A stretch of DNA of 64,000 nt from Bacteroides sp. AN502(2024) (GTDB lineage: Bacteria > Bacteroidota > Bacteroidia > Bacteroidales > Bacteroidaceae). The stretch lies in the NCBI RefSeq assembly GCF_041227145.1, contig NZ_JBGFSP010000004.1, positions 343,929-407,928 of the forward strand. The letters run 5' to 3'. The notes beneath the pieces are model-generated. The model did not search any database. It was not told the DNA's origin and worked only from the letters and a program-made list of their open reading frames with translations. Of this stretch, positions 20,247 to 29,973 are shown in pieces. The stretch's first letter is position 1; each line of letters begins with the position of its first letter. A program made the translations under genes and the position numbers.

Positions 20247-21806
20247 TTATTTCGCTACGCGTTCCAGCCATTTTACCATTGAAAGCATTACAATCATAGA
20301 GGCACCTGTTGCTCCTACAAATACTAGCCAGCAAGCCCAAATGGGAACATTTGTATAAAGAATACCACCGATAAACAGCAGTGAGTTACCCACAGCCGTG
20401 GCAGCCAACCAACAACCTTGCATCAGTCCCTGCAAATGAGGAGGAGCCACTTTAGATACGAATGATAATCCCAAAGGAGAAATAAACAGTTCGGCAACTG
20501 TAAGGATGAAATACAAACCGATCATAATCCACGGTGTCACACGAACAGCATTTATTTCAGCAGCGCTCATCGTACCCAATACCTCTTTCGAAGGCAATGT
20601 AAAGGAGAATACCATCAAGAACACATACGCTAATGCGGCAATACCCATACCGATAGCAATCTTCATCGGGGTAGAAGGTTCTTTCCCCTTCTTTTTCATT
20701 GAGCCGAACATCCACATGATAAATGGGGTCAGGAATACCACGAAGAACGGATTAACACTCTGGAATATTTCAGCTCCCTTGATCTGCGTAAAACCTAAGT
20801 CGATATTAATAACACTCAAATCCACATAGTCACGGGCAAAATAAGTCAGAGAATAACCATTCTGATGGAACGATAACCAGAAGAAAATAACAACACCAAA
20901 TACTGCAAACAAAGCATAGATACGTTGTTTAATTTCAGTAGCGCTCATTTTGATTTCCTCCTTATTCACAGTCGCAGTGTCTTTGCTTGTTTCCAATTTA
21001 GTCGCAGGATCCGGAAAACGTTTCTTATTTGCCACATAAATAACCAGCGAAATAAGCATAGCACCAATGGCAGCCATAAAAGCATACTGAAAACCACGGT
21101 TAAACACATCAAGGTAGCTATTAACAAACATCCCCATATCTGTCACAGGAGTTCCATCAAGAACCACGTTCTTGGCCAGGGTGGACAGATTCTCCATTGC
21201 TTGCGGAGCCATGTCATTTCCTTTTTCCAAATATTGATGGCACAATTCAGGCAGAGTAGCATCATAATCAAAGTTGTTCACCTTCAACCACCAGTTGCGC
21301 ACACCAATAGCAATAAACGGTGCAAAGACAGCTCCAATATTGATAAACATATAAAATATCTGGAAACCGGCATCACGAAGATTGGAATATTTAGGATCAT
21401 CGTACATCTGACCTACCAAAGCCTGAAGATTTCCTTTAAACAAACCGTTACCAAAAGCAATCACCAACAGTCCGAAACAGGTTAATCCCAGATAAAGAGC
21501 CATACTAGGAACAGGAGTCGGAGTGGGAATGGCAATAATCAAATAACCGACAGCCATTAATATCAGTCCCACTAAAATAGTGCCTTTAAAATTTTTCGTT
21601 TTATCAGCAATCACACCTCCTGCTAAAGCTAAAATATAAATGGAAGCATAAAATGCAGAATAAATGTACCCGGTAGTTGTCTCGGACAATCCAAATTTCG
21701 CTGAAATGAACAATGTCAAAATCGCCATCATAATATAGAAGCCGAAACGCTCTCCCATATTAGCTAAAGCAGCAGCAATCAGACCTTTAGGGTGTTTACT
21801 GAACAT
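20247..21806 (-). CDS. POT family proton-coupled peptide transporter
   Basis: A 519-residue inner-membrane MFS protein importing di- and tripeptides with protons. The N-terminal GLIAAALANMGERFGFYIMMAI contains the ExxER-like E-R of the family. Next comes GVIADK, and the PTR2 signature region FYMFINIGAVFAPF is present. About 14 hydrophobic segments are visible. Its start follows a -7 element (CAAATATA on the plus strand, 21859-21866). Monocistronic. Confidence 0.92.
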   Translation of the reverse strand: MFSKHPKGLIAAALANMGERFGFYIMMAILTLFISAKFGLSETTTGYIYSAFYASIYILALAGGVIADKTKNFKGTILVGLILMAVGYLIIAIPTPTPVPSMALYLGLTCFGLLVIAFGNGLFKGNLQALVGQMYDDPKYSNLRDAGFQIFYMFINIGAVFAPFIAIGVRNWWLKVNNFDYDATLPELCHQYLEKGNDMAPQAMENLSTLAKNVVLDGTPVTDMGMFVNSYLDVFNRGFQYAFMAAIGAMLISLVIYVANKKRFPDPATKLETSKDTATVNKEEIKMSATEIKQRIYALFAVFGVVIFFWLSFHQNGYSLTYFARDYVDLSVINIDLGFTQIKGAEIFQSVNPFFVVFLTPFIMWMFGSMKKKGKEPSTPMKIAIGMGIAALAYVFLMVFSFTLPSKEVLGTMSAAEINAVRVTPWIMIGLYFILTVAELFISPLGLSFVSKVAPPHLQGLMQGCWLAATAVGNSLLFIGGILYTNVPIWACWLVFVGATGASMIVMLSMVKWLERVAK

Positions 21807-21858
21807 AGATATAAGTTTTTAAAATTAATAAATGATTGATTTAAATAAATATTTCTTG

Positions 21859-21866
21859 CAAATATA
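21859..21866 (-). promoter_or_regulatory. -7 element of the POT gene
   Basis: TATATTTG on the minus strand, 52 nt upstream of the start codon; no clear -33. Confidence 0.5.
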
Positions 21867-21903
21867 TACTTTTTCTTGAGTTTTTGCACAATGATTTGTC
21901 AAA

Positions 21904-22383
21904 CTACTCCTCAAATAAACGACAAACTTCTGCCTTCGATTCACGAATCAGATCTTCCGGAGCTATTTTTATCTGAAGTCCCCGCACACCGGCACTTACA
22001 TAAATATATGGAAACTGCCGACTGGTTTCATGGATATAAGTAGGAAAATGTTTCTTCATACCGATAGGCGAACACCCTCCCCGGATATATCCGGTAAGTG
22101 GCAAAAGTTCTTTTACGGGAATCAAATCGCACTTCTTATTACCCGAAGCTTTAGCTGCCAGTTTCAAGTCAACTTCATGCTCTCCCGGGATGACACAGAC
22201 AAAATATCCACTTTTATCGCCGTGCAGCACAAGAGTCTTAAACACTTGCTCAATGTTTTCTCCCAAATCTGCTGCAACATGCACAGCACTCAAGTCGTTC
22301 TCATCTACTTCGTAGGGAATTAATTCATAAGTTATCTTATCCCTGTCTAACAACCGTGCGGCATTTGTTTTATTGATTTTCAT
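21904..22383 (-). CDS. ybaK: Cys-tRNA(Pro)/Cys-tRNA(Cys) deacylase YbaK
   Basis: A 159-residue editing enzyme that removes cysteine mischarged on tRNA(Pro). Family features are the N-terminal TNAARLLDRDKITYEL, the substrate-pocket KTLVLHGDKSGYFVCVIPGEHEVDLKLAAKA with its conserved Lys, and GYIRGGCSPIGMKK. The length fits YbaK/EbsC. It is between uvrA and the peptide transporter on the same strand. Confidence 0.93.
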   Translation of the reverse strand: MKINKTNAARLLDRDKITYELIPYEVDENDLSAVHVAADLGENIEQVFKTLVLHGDKSGYFVCVIPGEHEVDLKLAAKASGNKKCDLIPVKELLPLTGYIRGGCSPIGMKKHFPTYIHETSRQFPYIYVSAGVRGLQIKIAPEDLIRESKAEVCRLFEE

Positions 22384-22436
22384 TTCCGTTGTATTTATAA
22401 GTTCTGTATCTGATAAATAAAGAATATGATAAATAA

Positions 22437-25268
22437 TCAGACTCCCAACTCTTCGCGAAGAAACTTAGGTGTATATCCCTTGGCACTCTTCGCAACTTCT
22501 TCCGGTGTTCCGTAACTAAGGAGTTCTCCCCCGCCTTTACCACCTTCAGGACCCATATCGATAATATAATCCGCCATTTTAATCACATCCAGATTATGCT
22601 CGATGACGATAACAGTATTACCTTTATCCACAAGCTTATTCAATACCCCCATCAGTACGCGGATATCTTCAAAATGAAGTCCGGTAGTCGGTTCGTCAAG
22701 GATATAAAGAGTTTTGCCTGTATCTCTTTTCGATAGTTCCGCAGCCAGTTTCACACGCTGGCTTTCTCCACCGGAAAGAGTGGTCGAAGATTGTCCCAGC
22801 TTTATGTATCCGAGTCCGACATCCTGCAAGACTTTAATCTTATTCAAGATTTGCGGCACATTTTCAAAGAATTCCACAGCACGGTTGATCGTCATATCAA
22901 GCACATCGGCAATCGATTTTCCCTTGAAACGTACCTCCAGTGTTTCCCGGTTGTAACGCTTGCCATGACAAACCTCACAAGGCACATATACATCAGGAAG
23001 GAAATTCATTTCAATCGTCTTATAACCATTTCCCATACATGCTTCACAACGTCCGCCTGCAACGTTAAAGGAGAAACGTCCCGGTTTGTAACCGCGAATC
23101 TTAGCTTCCGGAAGGCCGACAAACAGGTTACGGATATCAGCAAACACACCGGTATAGGTAGCAGGATTGGAGCGTGGCGTACGTCCCAGAGGTGATTGAT
23201 CGACATTCACTGCCTTATCGATGTTTTCCAGTCCTTCGACCGAATCGTATTCCAAAGGATCCTGTAAGGAACGATAGAACTTCTGTGACAGAATCGGTTG
23301 CAGAGTTTCATTAATCAAAGTGGATTTTCCGCTTCCCGATACACCTGTCACACAAATTAGCTTACCTAACGGAAACTCTACATCGACATTCTTCAGGTTA
23401 TTCCCTTTCGCCCCTTTCAGCCGGATAGATTTTCCATTTCCTTTTCTACGCTCGGCGGGAATTTCTATCTTCATCTTCCCATTCAGGTATTGCGAAGTCA
23501 TCGTATCAGTTTTCAGCATCTCCTGGGGAGTTCCGGCAAAAACGACTTCTCCTCCGAGACGTCCGGCTTTCGGTCCCATATCAATGACATAGTCGGCAGC
23601 CAACATCATATCCTTATCATGTTCCACCACAATCACGGAGTTTCCCATGTCACGAAGCTCTTTCAAAGAATGGATAAGACGCAAATTATCACGCTGATGC
23701 AAACCGATACTCGGCTCATCGAGAATATAAAGCACATTCACCAATTGAGAACCGATCTGTGTCGCCAAACGGATACGCTGGCTCTCACCACCGGAAAGGC
23801 TGGCAGAACTGCGGTTCAATGCCAGATAATCCAAACCGACATCCAACAGGAATTTCAAACGTGTACGAATCTCTTTCAGAATCTCCACTGATATTTTCTT
23901 CTGCTTATCAGAAAGGAACTCATCTACCTTCATCAACCAGTCATACAACTCATTGATATCCATGTTCGCCAATTCGTTGATATTCTTATCGTGAATGCGA
24001 AAATGCAGAGCTTCCTTATTCAAACGGGCCCCTTTACATTCCGGACAAACCGTTGTTTTGGCAAATTGTTCCGCCCATTTCTGTGCTGTTGCAGAAGCAT
24101 CCTTTTCCTGCAACATCTGAATATACTTCACCACTCCTTCGTAAGTAACAAAGTAATCGGAGGAAGTACCGATCAGCGAACTCTTGATTTTAATCCGTTC
24201 ATCAGAACCGTGCAATACTTCATCAATCGCATCGTCCGGCAACTCCTTGATCGGAGTTTTCAATGTTGCATCGTACTTCTCAAGCAAAACACCGATTTGC
24301 CAGAAAATCATCGCATTCTTATATTTGCCCAAAGGTGCTATCGCCCCTTCATAGATGGAAAGTTCACGATCGGGAATCACTTTGTCCACATCAATCTGGT
24401 TGACTACTCCCAACCCCTTGCACTTCGGACATGCTCCTTGCGGTGAATTGAATGAGAAGTTATGTGGAGCCGGTTCACGATATGACAACCCGGTGACGGG
24501 ACACATGAGCTGCTTACTGTAATGACGGATGCTTTCGGACTGGACATCCAGAATCATCATCAACCCGTCTCCCTGACGCATAGCGGTTGCCACACTCTGT
24601 TTCAGACGCCGGTTATCTTTCTCCGCTACCACTAATTTGTCAATAACTACTTCCACATCGTGATTCTTATAGCGGTCGAGCTTCATGCCATGCGTTATTT
24701 CACACAGCTCACCATCGACCCGTGCATACAGGTATCCTTTTTTACGTATTTGTTCGAAAAGTTCCCTGTAATGTCCTTTGCGTGAACGAACCACTGGGGC
24801 CAGCAAATATATTTTCTTTCCCTTATAATCTTTCAAAATCAGGTCCAGAATCTGCTCTTCGGTATATTTCACCATCTCCTCCCCCGACAGATAGGAATAC
24901 GCCACTCCCGCACGGGCATACAACAAACGGAGATAATCATAGATCTCCGTAGTCGTTCCTACCGTGGAACGGGGATTTTTATTCGTTGTTTTCTGCTCGA
25001 TGGAGATCACCGGACTCAACCCTGTTATTTTATCGACATCCGGACGCTCCATATTACCCAGGAAATTACGGGCATACGCCGAAAAAGTCTCGATATAACG
25101 GCGCTGTCCTTCGGCAAAAATCGTATCGAAGGCTAAAGAAGATTTTCCACTACCGCTCAATCCGGTGATCACAGTCAAACTGTTACGGGGAATTTCAGCA
25201 TCAATATCTTTCAAATTGTGCACGCGTGCACCATACACATTAATATATTCTGTTTCCTGCATATTCAT
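22437..25268 (-). CDS. uvrA: excinuclease ABC subunit A
   Basis: UvrA is the damage-sensing ATPase of nucleotide excision repair. At about 943 residues it has two ABC modules, with Walker A GLSGSGKSS near residue 40 and GVSGSGKST near 650. The signature LSGGESQRI and the second LSGGESQRV are both present. The C-terminal zinc site CEACMGNG...CEVCHGK is intact. The first zinc module reads CPVTG...CPKCKG, so one of four Cys is replaced by Thr. I chose the start at 25268 or 25262 (MNMQETEYIN); a start at 25289 would fall inside the -7 element. Confidence 0.95.
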   Translation of the reverse strand: MNMQETEYINVYGARVHNLKDIDAEIPRNSLTVITGLSGSGKSSLAFDTIFAEGQRRYIETFSAYARNFLGNMERPDVDKITGLSPVISIEQKTTNKNPRSTVGTTTEIYDYLRLLYARAGVAYSYLSGEEMVKYTEEQILDLILKDYKGKKIYLLAPVVRSRKGHYRELFEQIRKKGYLYARVDGELCEITHGMKLDRYKNHDVEVVIDKLVVAEKDNRRLKQSVATAMRQGDGLMMILDVQSESIRHYSKQLMCPVTGLSYREPAPHNFSFNSPQGACPKCKGLGVVNQIDVDKVIPDRELSIYEGAIAPLGKYKNAMIFWQIGVLLEKYDATLKTPIKELPDDAIDEVLHGSDERIKIKSSLIGTSSDYFVTYEGVVKYIQMLQEKDASATAQKWAEQFAKTTVCPECKGARLNKEALHFRIHDKNINELANMDINELYDWLMKVDEFLSDKQKKISVEILKEIRTRLKFLLDVGLDYLALNRSSASLSGGESQRIRLATQIGSQLVNVLYILDEPSIGLHQRDNLRLIHSLKELRDMGNSVIVVEHDKDMMLAADYVIDMGPKAGRLGGEVVFAGTPQEMLKTDTMTSQYLNGKMKIEIPAERRKGNGKSIRLKGAKGNNLKNVDVEFPLGKLICVTGVSGSGKSTLINETLQPILSQKFYRSLQDPLEYDSVEGLENIDKAVNVDQSPLGRTPRSNPATYTGVFADIRNLFVGLPEAKIRGYKPGRFSFNVAGGRCEACMGNGYKTIEMNFLPDVYVPCEVCHGKRYNRETLEVRFKGKSIADVLDMTINRAVEFFENVPQILNKIKVLQDVGLGYIKLGQSSTTLSGGESQRVKLAAELSKRDTGKTLYILDEPTTGLHFEDIRVLMGVLNKLVDKGNTVIVIEHNLDVIKMADYIIDMGPEGGKGGGELLSYGTPEEVAKSAKGYTPKFLREELGV

Positions 25269-25286
25269 ATCCTTCCATAAATGTTG

Positions 25287-25294
25287 CAAAAATA
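25287..25294 (-). promoter_or_regulatory. -7 element of uvrA
   Basis: TATTTTTG on the minus strand, 18 nt upstream of the chosen uvrA start. Confidence 0.55.
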
Positions 25295-25378
25295 ATGTTT
25301 CCGACCGAAATATGCTCCTAAAAAAGCAGAATATTATTTTCTTAACTCAAATCTTATGAAGATATAGGGCATTATTTG

Positions 25379-25386
25379 TACCTTTG
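25379..25386 (+). promoter_or_regulatory. -7 element of the LysM gene
   Basis: TACCTTTG is the commonest form of the Bacteroidota -7 box. It lies 34 nt upstream of the ATG at 25421 and inside the longer open frame that begins at 25376, so that longer frame is not the gene start. Confidence 0.6.
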
Positions 25387-25420
25387 TTGCTTGATTTCAA
25401 GAACCAATAGTTATAATTTG

Positions 25421-27187
25421 ATGAAACCGATAAACCGAATATTCTTATTTCTGCTTTTTATAAGCGTTTCACATGCTATCAGTTATGCACAGGAAAACCA
25501 ATCCTATTTCTTGCATACCATCGAGAAAGGACAAAGCTTATACTCCATCTCCAAGATGTATAATGTCACAACGTCAGACATCATACGCCTGAATCCGGGT
25601 TGTGACGAAAAGATTTATGCCGGACAAACGATTAAAATTCCTACAGGGAAAGAGAGCCAAAAGGGGGAAACATTCCACACGATTCAAGCCGGAGAAACAC
25701 TATACAAACTAACCACCCTATATCATGTATCTGCGAAAGATATTTGTGAAGCAAACCCCGGATTGAGTGCCGAAAATTTCCGCATCGGGCAAGTTATCCT
25801 GATTCCTCAGAAAAAAGAACAGCAAACCGCTACTACCCCTCAAACGCCTGCTGGAGAGACTACCATTCAAGGCCCCGTTGTTCCGAGATGCAAGGATATG
25901 CATAAGGTAAAGCGCAAAGAGACTATTTTCAGTGTGAGCCGTAAATATGGAATCAGCGAGCAGGAGTTGGTTGCAGCCAATCCGGAACTGACAAAGGGGA
26001 TGAAAAAAGGCCAGTTCCTTTGCATCCCTTATCCGTCAGCAAAGACCGTACAGCCCACGCAGAAAGAAAATCCATACGCTATTCCTCCCAGCAATAGCGA
26101 ACTTTTCAGCAAAAGTAAAGAGGCTCCCCAAAAGCTGTCCACCATTAAGGCTGCATTATTGCTTCCCTTTCAGGAAGACAAACGCATGGTGGAATATTAC
26201 GAAGGTTTCCTGATAGCAGTAGATAGTCTGAAGCGTACAGGTACTTCTCTTGACTTATATGTATATGACTGTGGAAGAAATGTTTCTACATTAAATACGA
26301 TTCTTGCCAAGAACGAGATGAAAAAGATGAATATCATCTTCGGTCCGATGCATCAGAATCAAATAAAACCATTGTCTGACTTCGCAAAGAAAAACGACAT
26401 ACGTCTGGTGATTCCTTTCTCTCAAAAAGGAGAAGAAGTATTCAATAATCCGTCAGTATATCAGATCAACACACCTCAATCTTATTTATATTCGGAGGTT
26501 TACGAACACTTCACCCGTCAATTTCCCCATGCACATGTTATCTTCATAGAACCGGTGAATGTCGATAAGGAGAAAGCGGAATTTATCAACGGCTTGAAAC
26601 AAGAGTTGAGAAGCAAAGGAATCTCCATGAAAACAGTCAGCGAAAGCGCAACGAAAGAGACGTTGAAAGCATCGCTCCGCAGTGATAAAGAGAATATCTT
26701 CATTCCGACCTCAGGCGATGATGTCTTACTGATTAAGGTACTTCCCCAACTGACACTGCTAGTCAGAGAGAATCCTGCAGAGCGTATTCATCTGTTCGGC
26801 TATCCCGAATGGCAGACCCATACCAAAGATTATCTGGAAAACTTCTTTGAGCTGGATGTATATTTCTATTCTTCATTCTATACGAATACATTGTTTCCGG
26901 CAGCTGTGCAGTTTACCAACGCTTACCATAAATGGTATAGCAAAGACTTGGCAAGCAAATATCCCAATTACGCAATGCTTGGCTTCGACACCGGTTTCTT
27001 CTTCCTGAAAGGATTATCGCTCTATGGCTCGGAACTGGAAAACAATCTGTCTAAGATGAATCTGACTCCCATCCAGACCGGGTTCAAATTCCAACGGGTG
27101 AATAACTGGGGAGGATTTATTAATAAAAAAGTGTTCTTCATACGTTTCACTAAGAATTTTGAATTAGTAAAACTTGACTTCGAATAA
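25421..27187 (+). CDS. LysM protein with periplasmic-binding-like domain
   Basis: A 588-residue secreted protein. The signal peptide is MKPINRIFLFLLFISVSHA and onward. Three LysM repeats bind peptidoglycan glycan: HTIEKGQSLYSISKMYNV, HTIQAGETLYKLTTLYHV and HKVKRKETIFSVSRKYGI, within about residues 30-205. The C-terminal 350 residues (KAALLLPFQEDKRMVEYYEG onward) resemble type I periplasmic-binding folds like those of LppC/LpoA. I infer a cell-wall-associated envelope factor; ligand or partner unknown. Seven nt before the next gene, so probably cotranscribed with it. Confidence 0.82.
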   Translation: MKPINRIFLFLLFISVSHAISYAQENQSYFLHTIEKGQSLYSISKMYNVTTSDIIRLNPGCDEKIYAGQTIKIPTGKESQKGETFHTIQAGETLYKLTTLYHVSAKDICEANPGLSAENFRIGQVILIPQKKEQQTATTPQTPAGETTIQGPVVPRCKDMHKVKRKETIFSVSRKYGISEQELVAANPELTKGMKKGQFLCIPYPSAKTVQPTQKENPYAIPPSNSELFSKSKEAPQKLSTIKAALLLPFQEDKRMVEYYEGFLIAVDSLKRTGTSLDLYVYDCGRNVSTLNTILAKNEMKKMNIIFGPMHQNQIKPLSDFAKKNDIRLVIPFSQKGEEVFNNPSVYQINTPQSYLYSEVYEHFTRQFPHAHVIFIEPVNVDKEKAEFINGLKQELRSKGISMKTVSESATKETLKASLRSDKENIFIPTSGDDVLLIKVLPQLTLLVRENPAERIHLFGYPEWQTHTKDYLENFFELDVYFYSSFYTNTLFPAAVQFTNAYHKWYSKDLASKYPNYAMLGFDTGFFFLKGLSLYGSELENNLSKMNLTPIQTGFKFQRVNNWGGFINKKVFFIRFTKNFELVKLDFE

Positions 27188-27194
27188 TACGAGA

Positions 27195-27917
27195 ATGATA
27201 AAGATAAAACCATTTTTGATCGCAACGCTCCTATTGACAGGATTGGCCCTTCCCGCCACGGCTCAAATCGGGGAAGCACGAAGCAATTTATCAGTCGGCA
27301 TCAATGGAGGTGTCAATTTAAACAGTGCTTCTTTTACCCCCACCATCAAACAAAATAGCTTGATGGGAATTACCGGAGGGTTGACCGCACGTTATATATC
27401 CGAAAAGTATTTTGCCATGATTTGTGGTGCACAGGTCGAATTAAATTTCTCGCAACGAGGCTGGGACCAATTGTTTGAGATGCCGGGAGAGAATGGAGAG
27501 ATGGTGAAAGACCCTACTCAAACATACACCCGCAAAATGACATATATCGATATCCCTTTCCTCGCACACCTCGCTTTCGGACGAGATCGAGGATTACAAT
27601 TTTTTGTTCATGCAGGGCCACAAATCAGCTTTCTCATCGGAGAGTCTGAAACGATTTCAGGTGTAAACATGGACCAGCTTTCCAACACACAAAAAGCCGT
27701 GTACGGAGTCAAGATCCAAAATAAATTCGACTATGGTATTGCCGGTGGCGGTGGTATAGAACTCAGAACAAAGAAAGCCGGTAGCTTCATCGTTGAAGGG
27801 CGCTACTACTTTGCCCTGTCTGATTTTTACAGTACTACAAAGAAAGATTATTTCGCCCGTGCAGCACATGGTACCATTACCATAAAGCTCACATACTTAT
27901 TTGACTTGAAGAAATAA
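27195..27917 (+). CDS. outer-membrane beta-barrel protein (PorT-like)
   Basis: A 240-residue protein with a signal peptide (FLIATLLLTGLALPATAQ). A small beta-barrel follows: GVNGGVNL-like turns, IDIPFLAHLAFG, FVHAGPQISFLIGES and a final aromatic strand ITIKLTYLFDL. It matches the outer membrane beta-barrel_2 / PorT type common in Bacteroidota. The ATG at 27195 is preferred because the earlier in-frame start overlaps the LysM gene. Role unknown, probably linked to the LysM protein. Confidence 0.8.
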   Translation: MIKIKPFLIATLLLTGLALPATAQIGEARSNLSVGINGGVNLNSASFTPTIKQNSLMGITGGLTARYISEKYFAMICGAQVELNFSQRGWDQLFEMPGENGEMVKDPTQTYTRKMTYIDIPFLAHLAFGRDRGLQFFVHAGPQISFLIGESETISGVNMDQLSNTQKAVYGVKIQNKFDYGIAGGGGIELRTKKAGSFIVEGRYYFALSDFYSTTKKDYFARAAHGTITIKLTYLFDLKK

Positions 27918-27922
27918 AATTG

Positions 27923-27953
27923 CCCCTCCCCTTCTTCATCCTCCGGGGAGGGG
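27923..27953. terminator. GC-rich hairpin
   Basis: Inverted repeat CCCCTCCCC / GGGGAGGGG (9 bp, 13-nt loop), 5 nt past the barrel gene stop. No T-run follows, but it lies between convergent genes. Confidence 0.55.
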
Positions 27954-27993
27954 ATATCAAACCATATTCAGTCATAGTCAAAAAGGGGAAATA

Positions 27994-28437
27994 TCATCTC
28001 AATCTATCCGCAGCCTTTACCATTACCTCATCCCGTCCGATAGCACGAACAGCCAATATATTCAAGATGATAGAAACAAGTGGCAGACACAACGCCCAGC
28101 CTATGCGGAACATATTTTCATCATTCTTCAATGCAAAATAAAAAGCGAGAAAAGCAACGTAATAACCTACCAATAATAAGCTGTTGAAAATTGTCATGCG
28201 AATCTGTAACATACGGTTCTTATACAAAAAGATGGTAGCCACAGCCACGATGGTGCTAAGCATCAGAATTCCGAATAAGCCCCATGTAGACTGAACAGCA
28301 CCGCTTAGTTCCACCCCTAACGCCTTAAAAGGATGCTCCCCCATGGCATCAATAAAGTATCCCATCGGCAAACACATGGCTGTAATCAGCAATCCTGTGA
28401 CAATCAATAAATAAACAGTCTGAATTCGTTGAATCAT
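27994..28437 (-). CDS. DUF4293 membrane protein
   Basis: A 147-residue inner-membrane protein with four hydrophobic helices, starting MIQRIQTVYLLIVTGLL, the usual DUF4293 N-terminus. I chose that Met over an earlier one. The family is limited to Bacteroidota and has no known role. It follows rpoZ in the bamD-rpoZ cluster, with a 109-nt gap. Confidence 0.85.
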   Translation of the reverse strand: MIQRIQTVYLLIVTGLLITAMCLPMGYFIDAMGEHPFKALGVELSGAVQSTWGLFGILMLSTIVAVATIFLYKNRMLQIRMTIFNSLLLVGYYVAFLAFYFALKNDENMFRIGWALCLPLVSIILNILAVRAIGRDEVMVKAADRLR

Positions 28438-28546
28438 AAGTATTCTAAATAGTAGTTGAGTTAAACAATAATAGCCAAGCAATAAGAAGCAGGGACCATC
28501 ATCCCACTTACTACTTGACTATCAAAATCTTCGTCAGAGAAACAAC

Positions 28547-28882
28547 TTACAGAAGTTTTTCTTTCTCCTTAGCCGGATTCTTATAATATATCTTCCCTTC
28601 GATGTATTCTTGCGTAGCAATCAAGTCCGGCTTCGGTAATTTCTCATAATAACGAGAAATTTCGATTTGCTCTCTATTTTCAAACACTTCTTCCAAATTG
28701 TCATTGTAAGAAGCAAACTCTGCCAATTTCTTAGAAAGATCGTTTTTGATTTCTACACTGATCTGATTAGCACGCTTACCGATAATGGCAACTGTTTCAT
28801 AAATATTACCTGTATCAGCACAGAGATCCATCATGTCACGGGTTACTGTTGTAGCAGGAGCATTCGTTTTTTTGTAGTCCAT
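28547..28882 (-). CDS. rpoZ: RNA polymerase omega subunit
   Basis: A 111-residue Bacteroidota form of RNA polymerase omega, which helps assemble the beta' subunit. The region NIYETVAIIGKRANQISVEI is the RpoZ core helix region, followed by a longer C-terminal extension (LIATQEYIEGKIYYKNPAK). It lies 14 nt after bamD, the conserved neighbour in this phylum. Confidence 0.85.
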   Translation of the reverse strand: MDYKKTNAPATTVTRDMMDLCADTGNIYETVAIIGKRANQISVEIKNDLSKKLAEFASYNDNLEEVFENREQIEISRYYEKLPKPDLIATQEYIEGKIYYKNPAKEKEKLL

Positions 28883-28896
28883 AAATCTATTTAAAT

Positions 28897-29700
28897 TTAG
28901 TCTTTAATTACTTTTTGTGATTCATTGAATATCTTCTCGGCTTCTTTCAAATATTTACTTTCCGGAAACTCATTCTTAAAAGCATAATACTCATCAATCG
29001 TTTCGCGGTAACGATCCATTTTCTTGTCTTCCACGCTATAGATAGCCATTTCATGTTTGGCACGCAGAACCAAAATGGAAAGTTCTTCACGATAATCAGT
29101 ATAAGGATAATCCTTCAATGCATTCTGAGCAGTGATTACACAAGATTCATAGTTATTCCCCAAATAATTACCCAGATTATAATATAGCTTTGCTGAATAA
29201 AGCTCCTTCAAAACCAGTTTATCCTGTAAAGCAAAAATCATATCCTGTGCTTCCTGTTTCCTGATGCTGTTCGGGAAATATTCCATGAACATCTGCAACT
29301 GCTGGATAGCCTGATAAGTGCTTGACTGGTCCAAACGTGGTTCCGGAGTGTCCTGAAATAAAGCTTTACCAGCATGGAAACGTGCCAGTTCAGTAAAAGA
29401 GCCACGAGGATAGGTGTTGAAGTAGGTGGTAAATGTCTGGGCAGCTGTCTGATAATCTTTCTGATTATAGTAGCTCATTCCCAACATATACAAAGATTCT
29501 TCCGCTTTATCGGTTCCTTTCATAATGGTTATCAACTCATTCAACAACGTAGCCGAACGGTTGTACTGTCCCTTCGCGAAATAGTTTTTGGCGGCTTCGT
29601 ACTTGTATTCATAATTGGTGCTTTTCAGCAATTTGTTATACTCCCCACATGATGTAAGGGTAGCCGCCGCAAGCAAAGATATAATGATATTTTTCTTCAT
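28897..29700 (-). CDS. bamD: outer membrane assembly lipoprotein BamD
   Basis: A 267-residue lipoprotein of the BAM complex that inserts outer-membrane beta-barrels. Signal and lipobox MKKNIIISLLAAATLTSC (Cys18) are followed by TPR-like repeats: AKNYFAKGQYNRSATLLNEL, YYNQKDYQTAAQTFTTYF and KYLKEAEKIFNES near the end. The ATG at 29700 is chosen; an upstream one (29721) falls in the -7 element CAAAGTTA. First gene of the bamD-rpoZ-DUF4293 cluster. Confidence 0.92.
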   Translation of the reverse strand: MKKNIIISLLAAATLTSCGEYNKLLKSTNYEYKYEAAKNYFAKGQYNRSATLLNELITIMKGTDKAEESLYMLGMSYYNQKDYQTAAQTFTTYFNTYPRGSFTELARFHAGKALFQDTPEPRLDQSSTYQAIQQLQMFMEYFPNSIRKQEAQDMIFALQDKLVLKELYSAKLYYNLGNYLGNNYESCVITAQNALKDYPYTDYREELSILVLRAKHEMAIYSVEDKKMDRYRETIDEYYAFKNEFPESKYLKEAEKIFNESQKVIKD

Positions 29701-29718
29701 CCTATTAAAAATAATGCG

Positions 29719-29726
29719 CAAAGTTA
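29719..29726 (-). promoter_or_regulatory. -7 element of bamD
   Basis: TAACTTTG on the minus strand, 18 nt before the chosen bamD start. Confidence 0.55.
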
Positions 29727-29973
29727 CTTATTCGTTGGGAATTTAGCAATTAATCTGTGTTTTTTAATACATAAAAGGCGTTAAACATCGACAAAAGGAG
29801 AAAAAATGAGGTCGAATTGCCATAGTAACGGTATGTATTGTTTCCGGTATTACTAATAGTATGAACCTGTTTCTTGATATTGATATGTTGCAAACGTAAA
29901 GGATTTATTTGGAAAAATGATTTGTTATCTCGATTATTTTAGCGAATATTGCTCCACTTTTTAGGATTTAACT

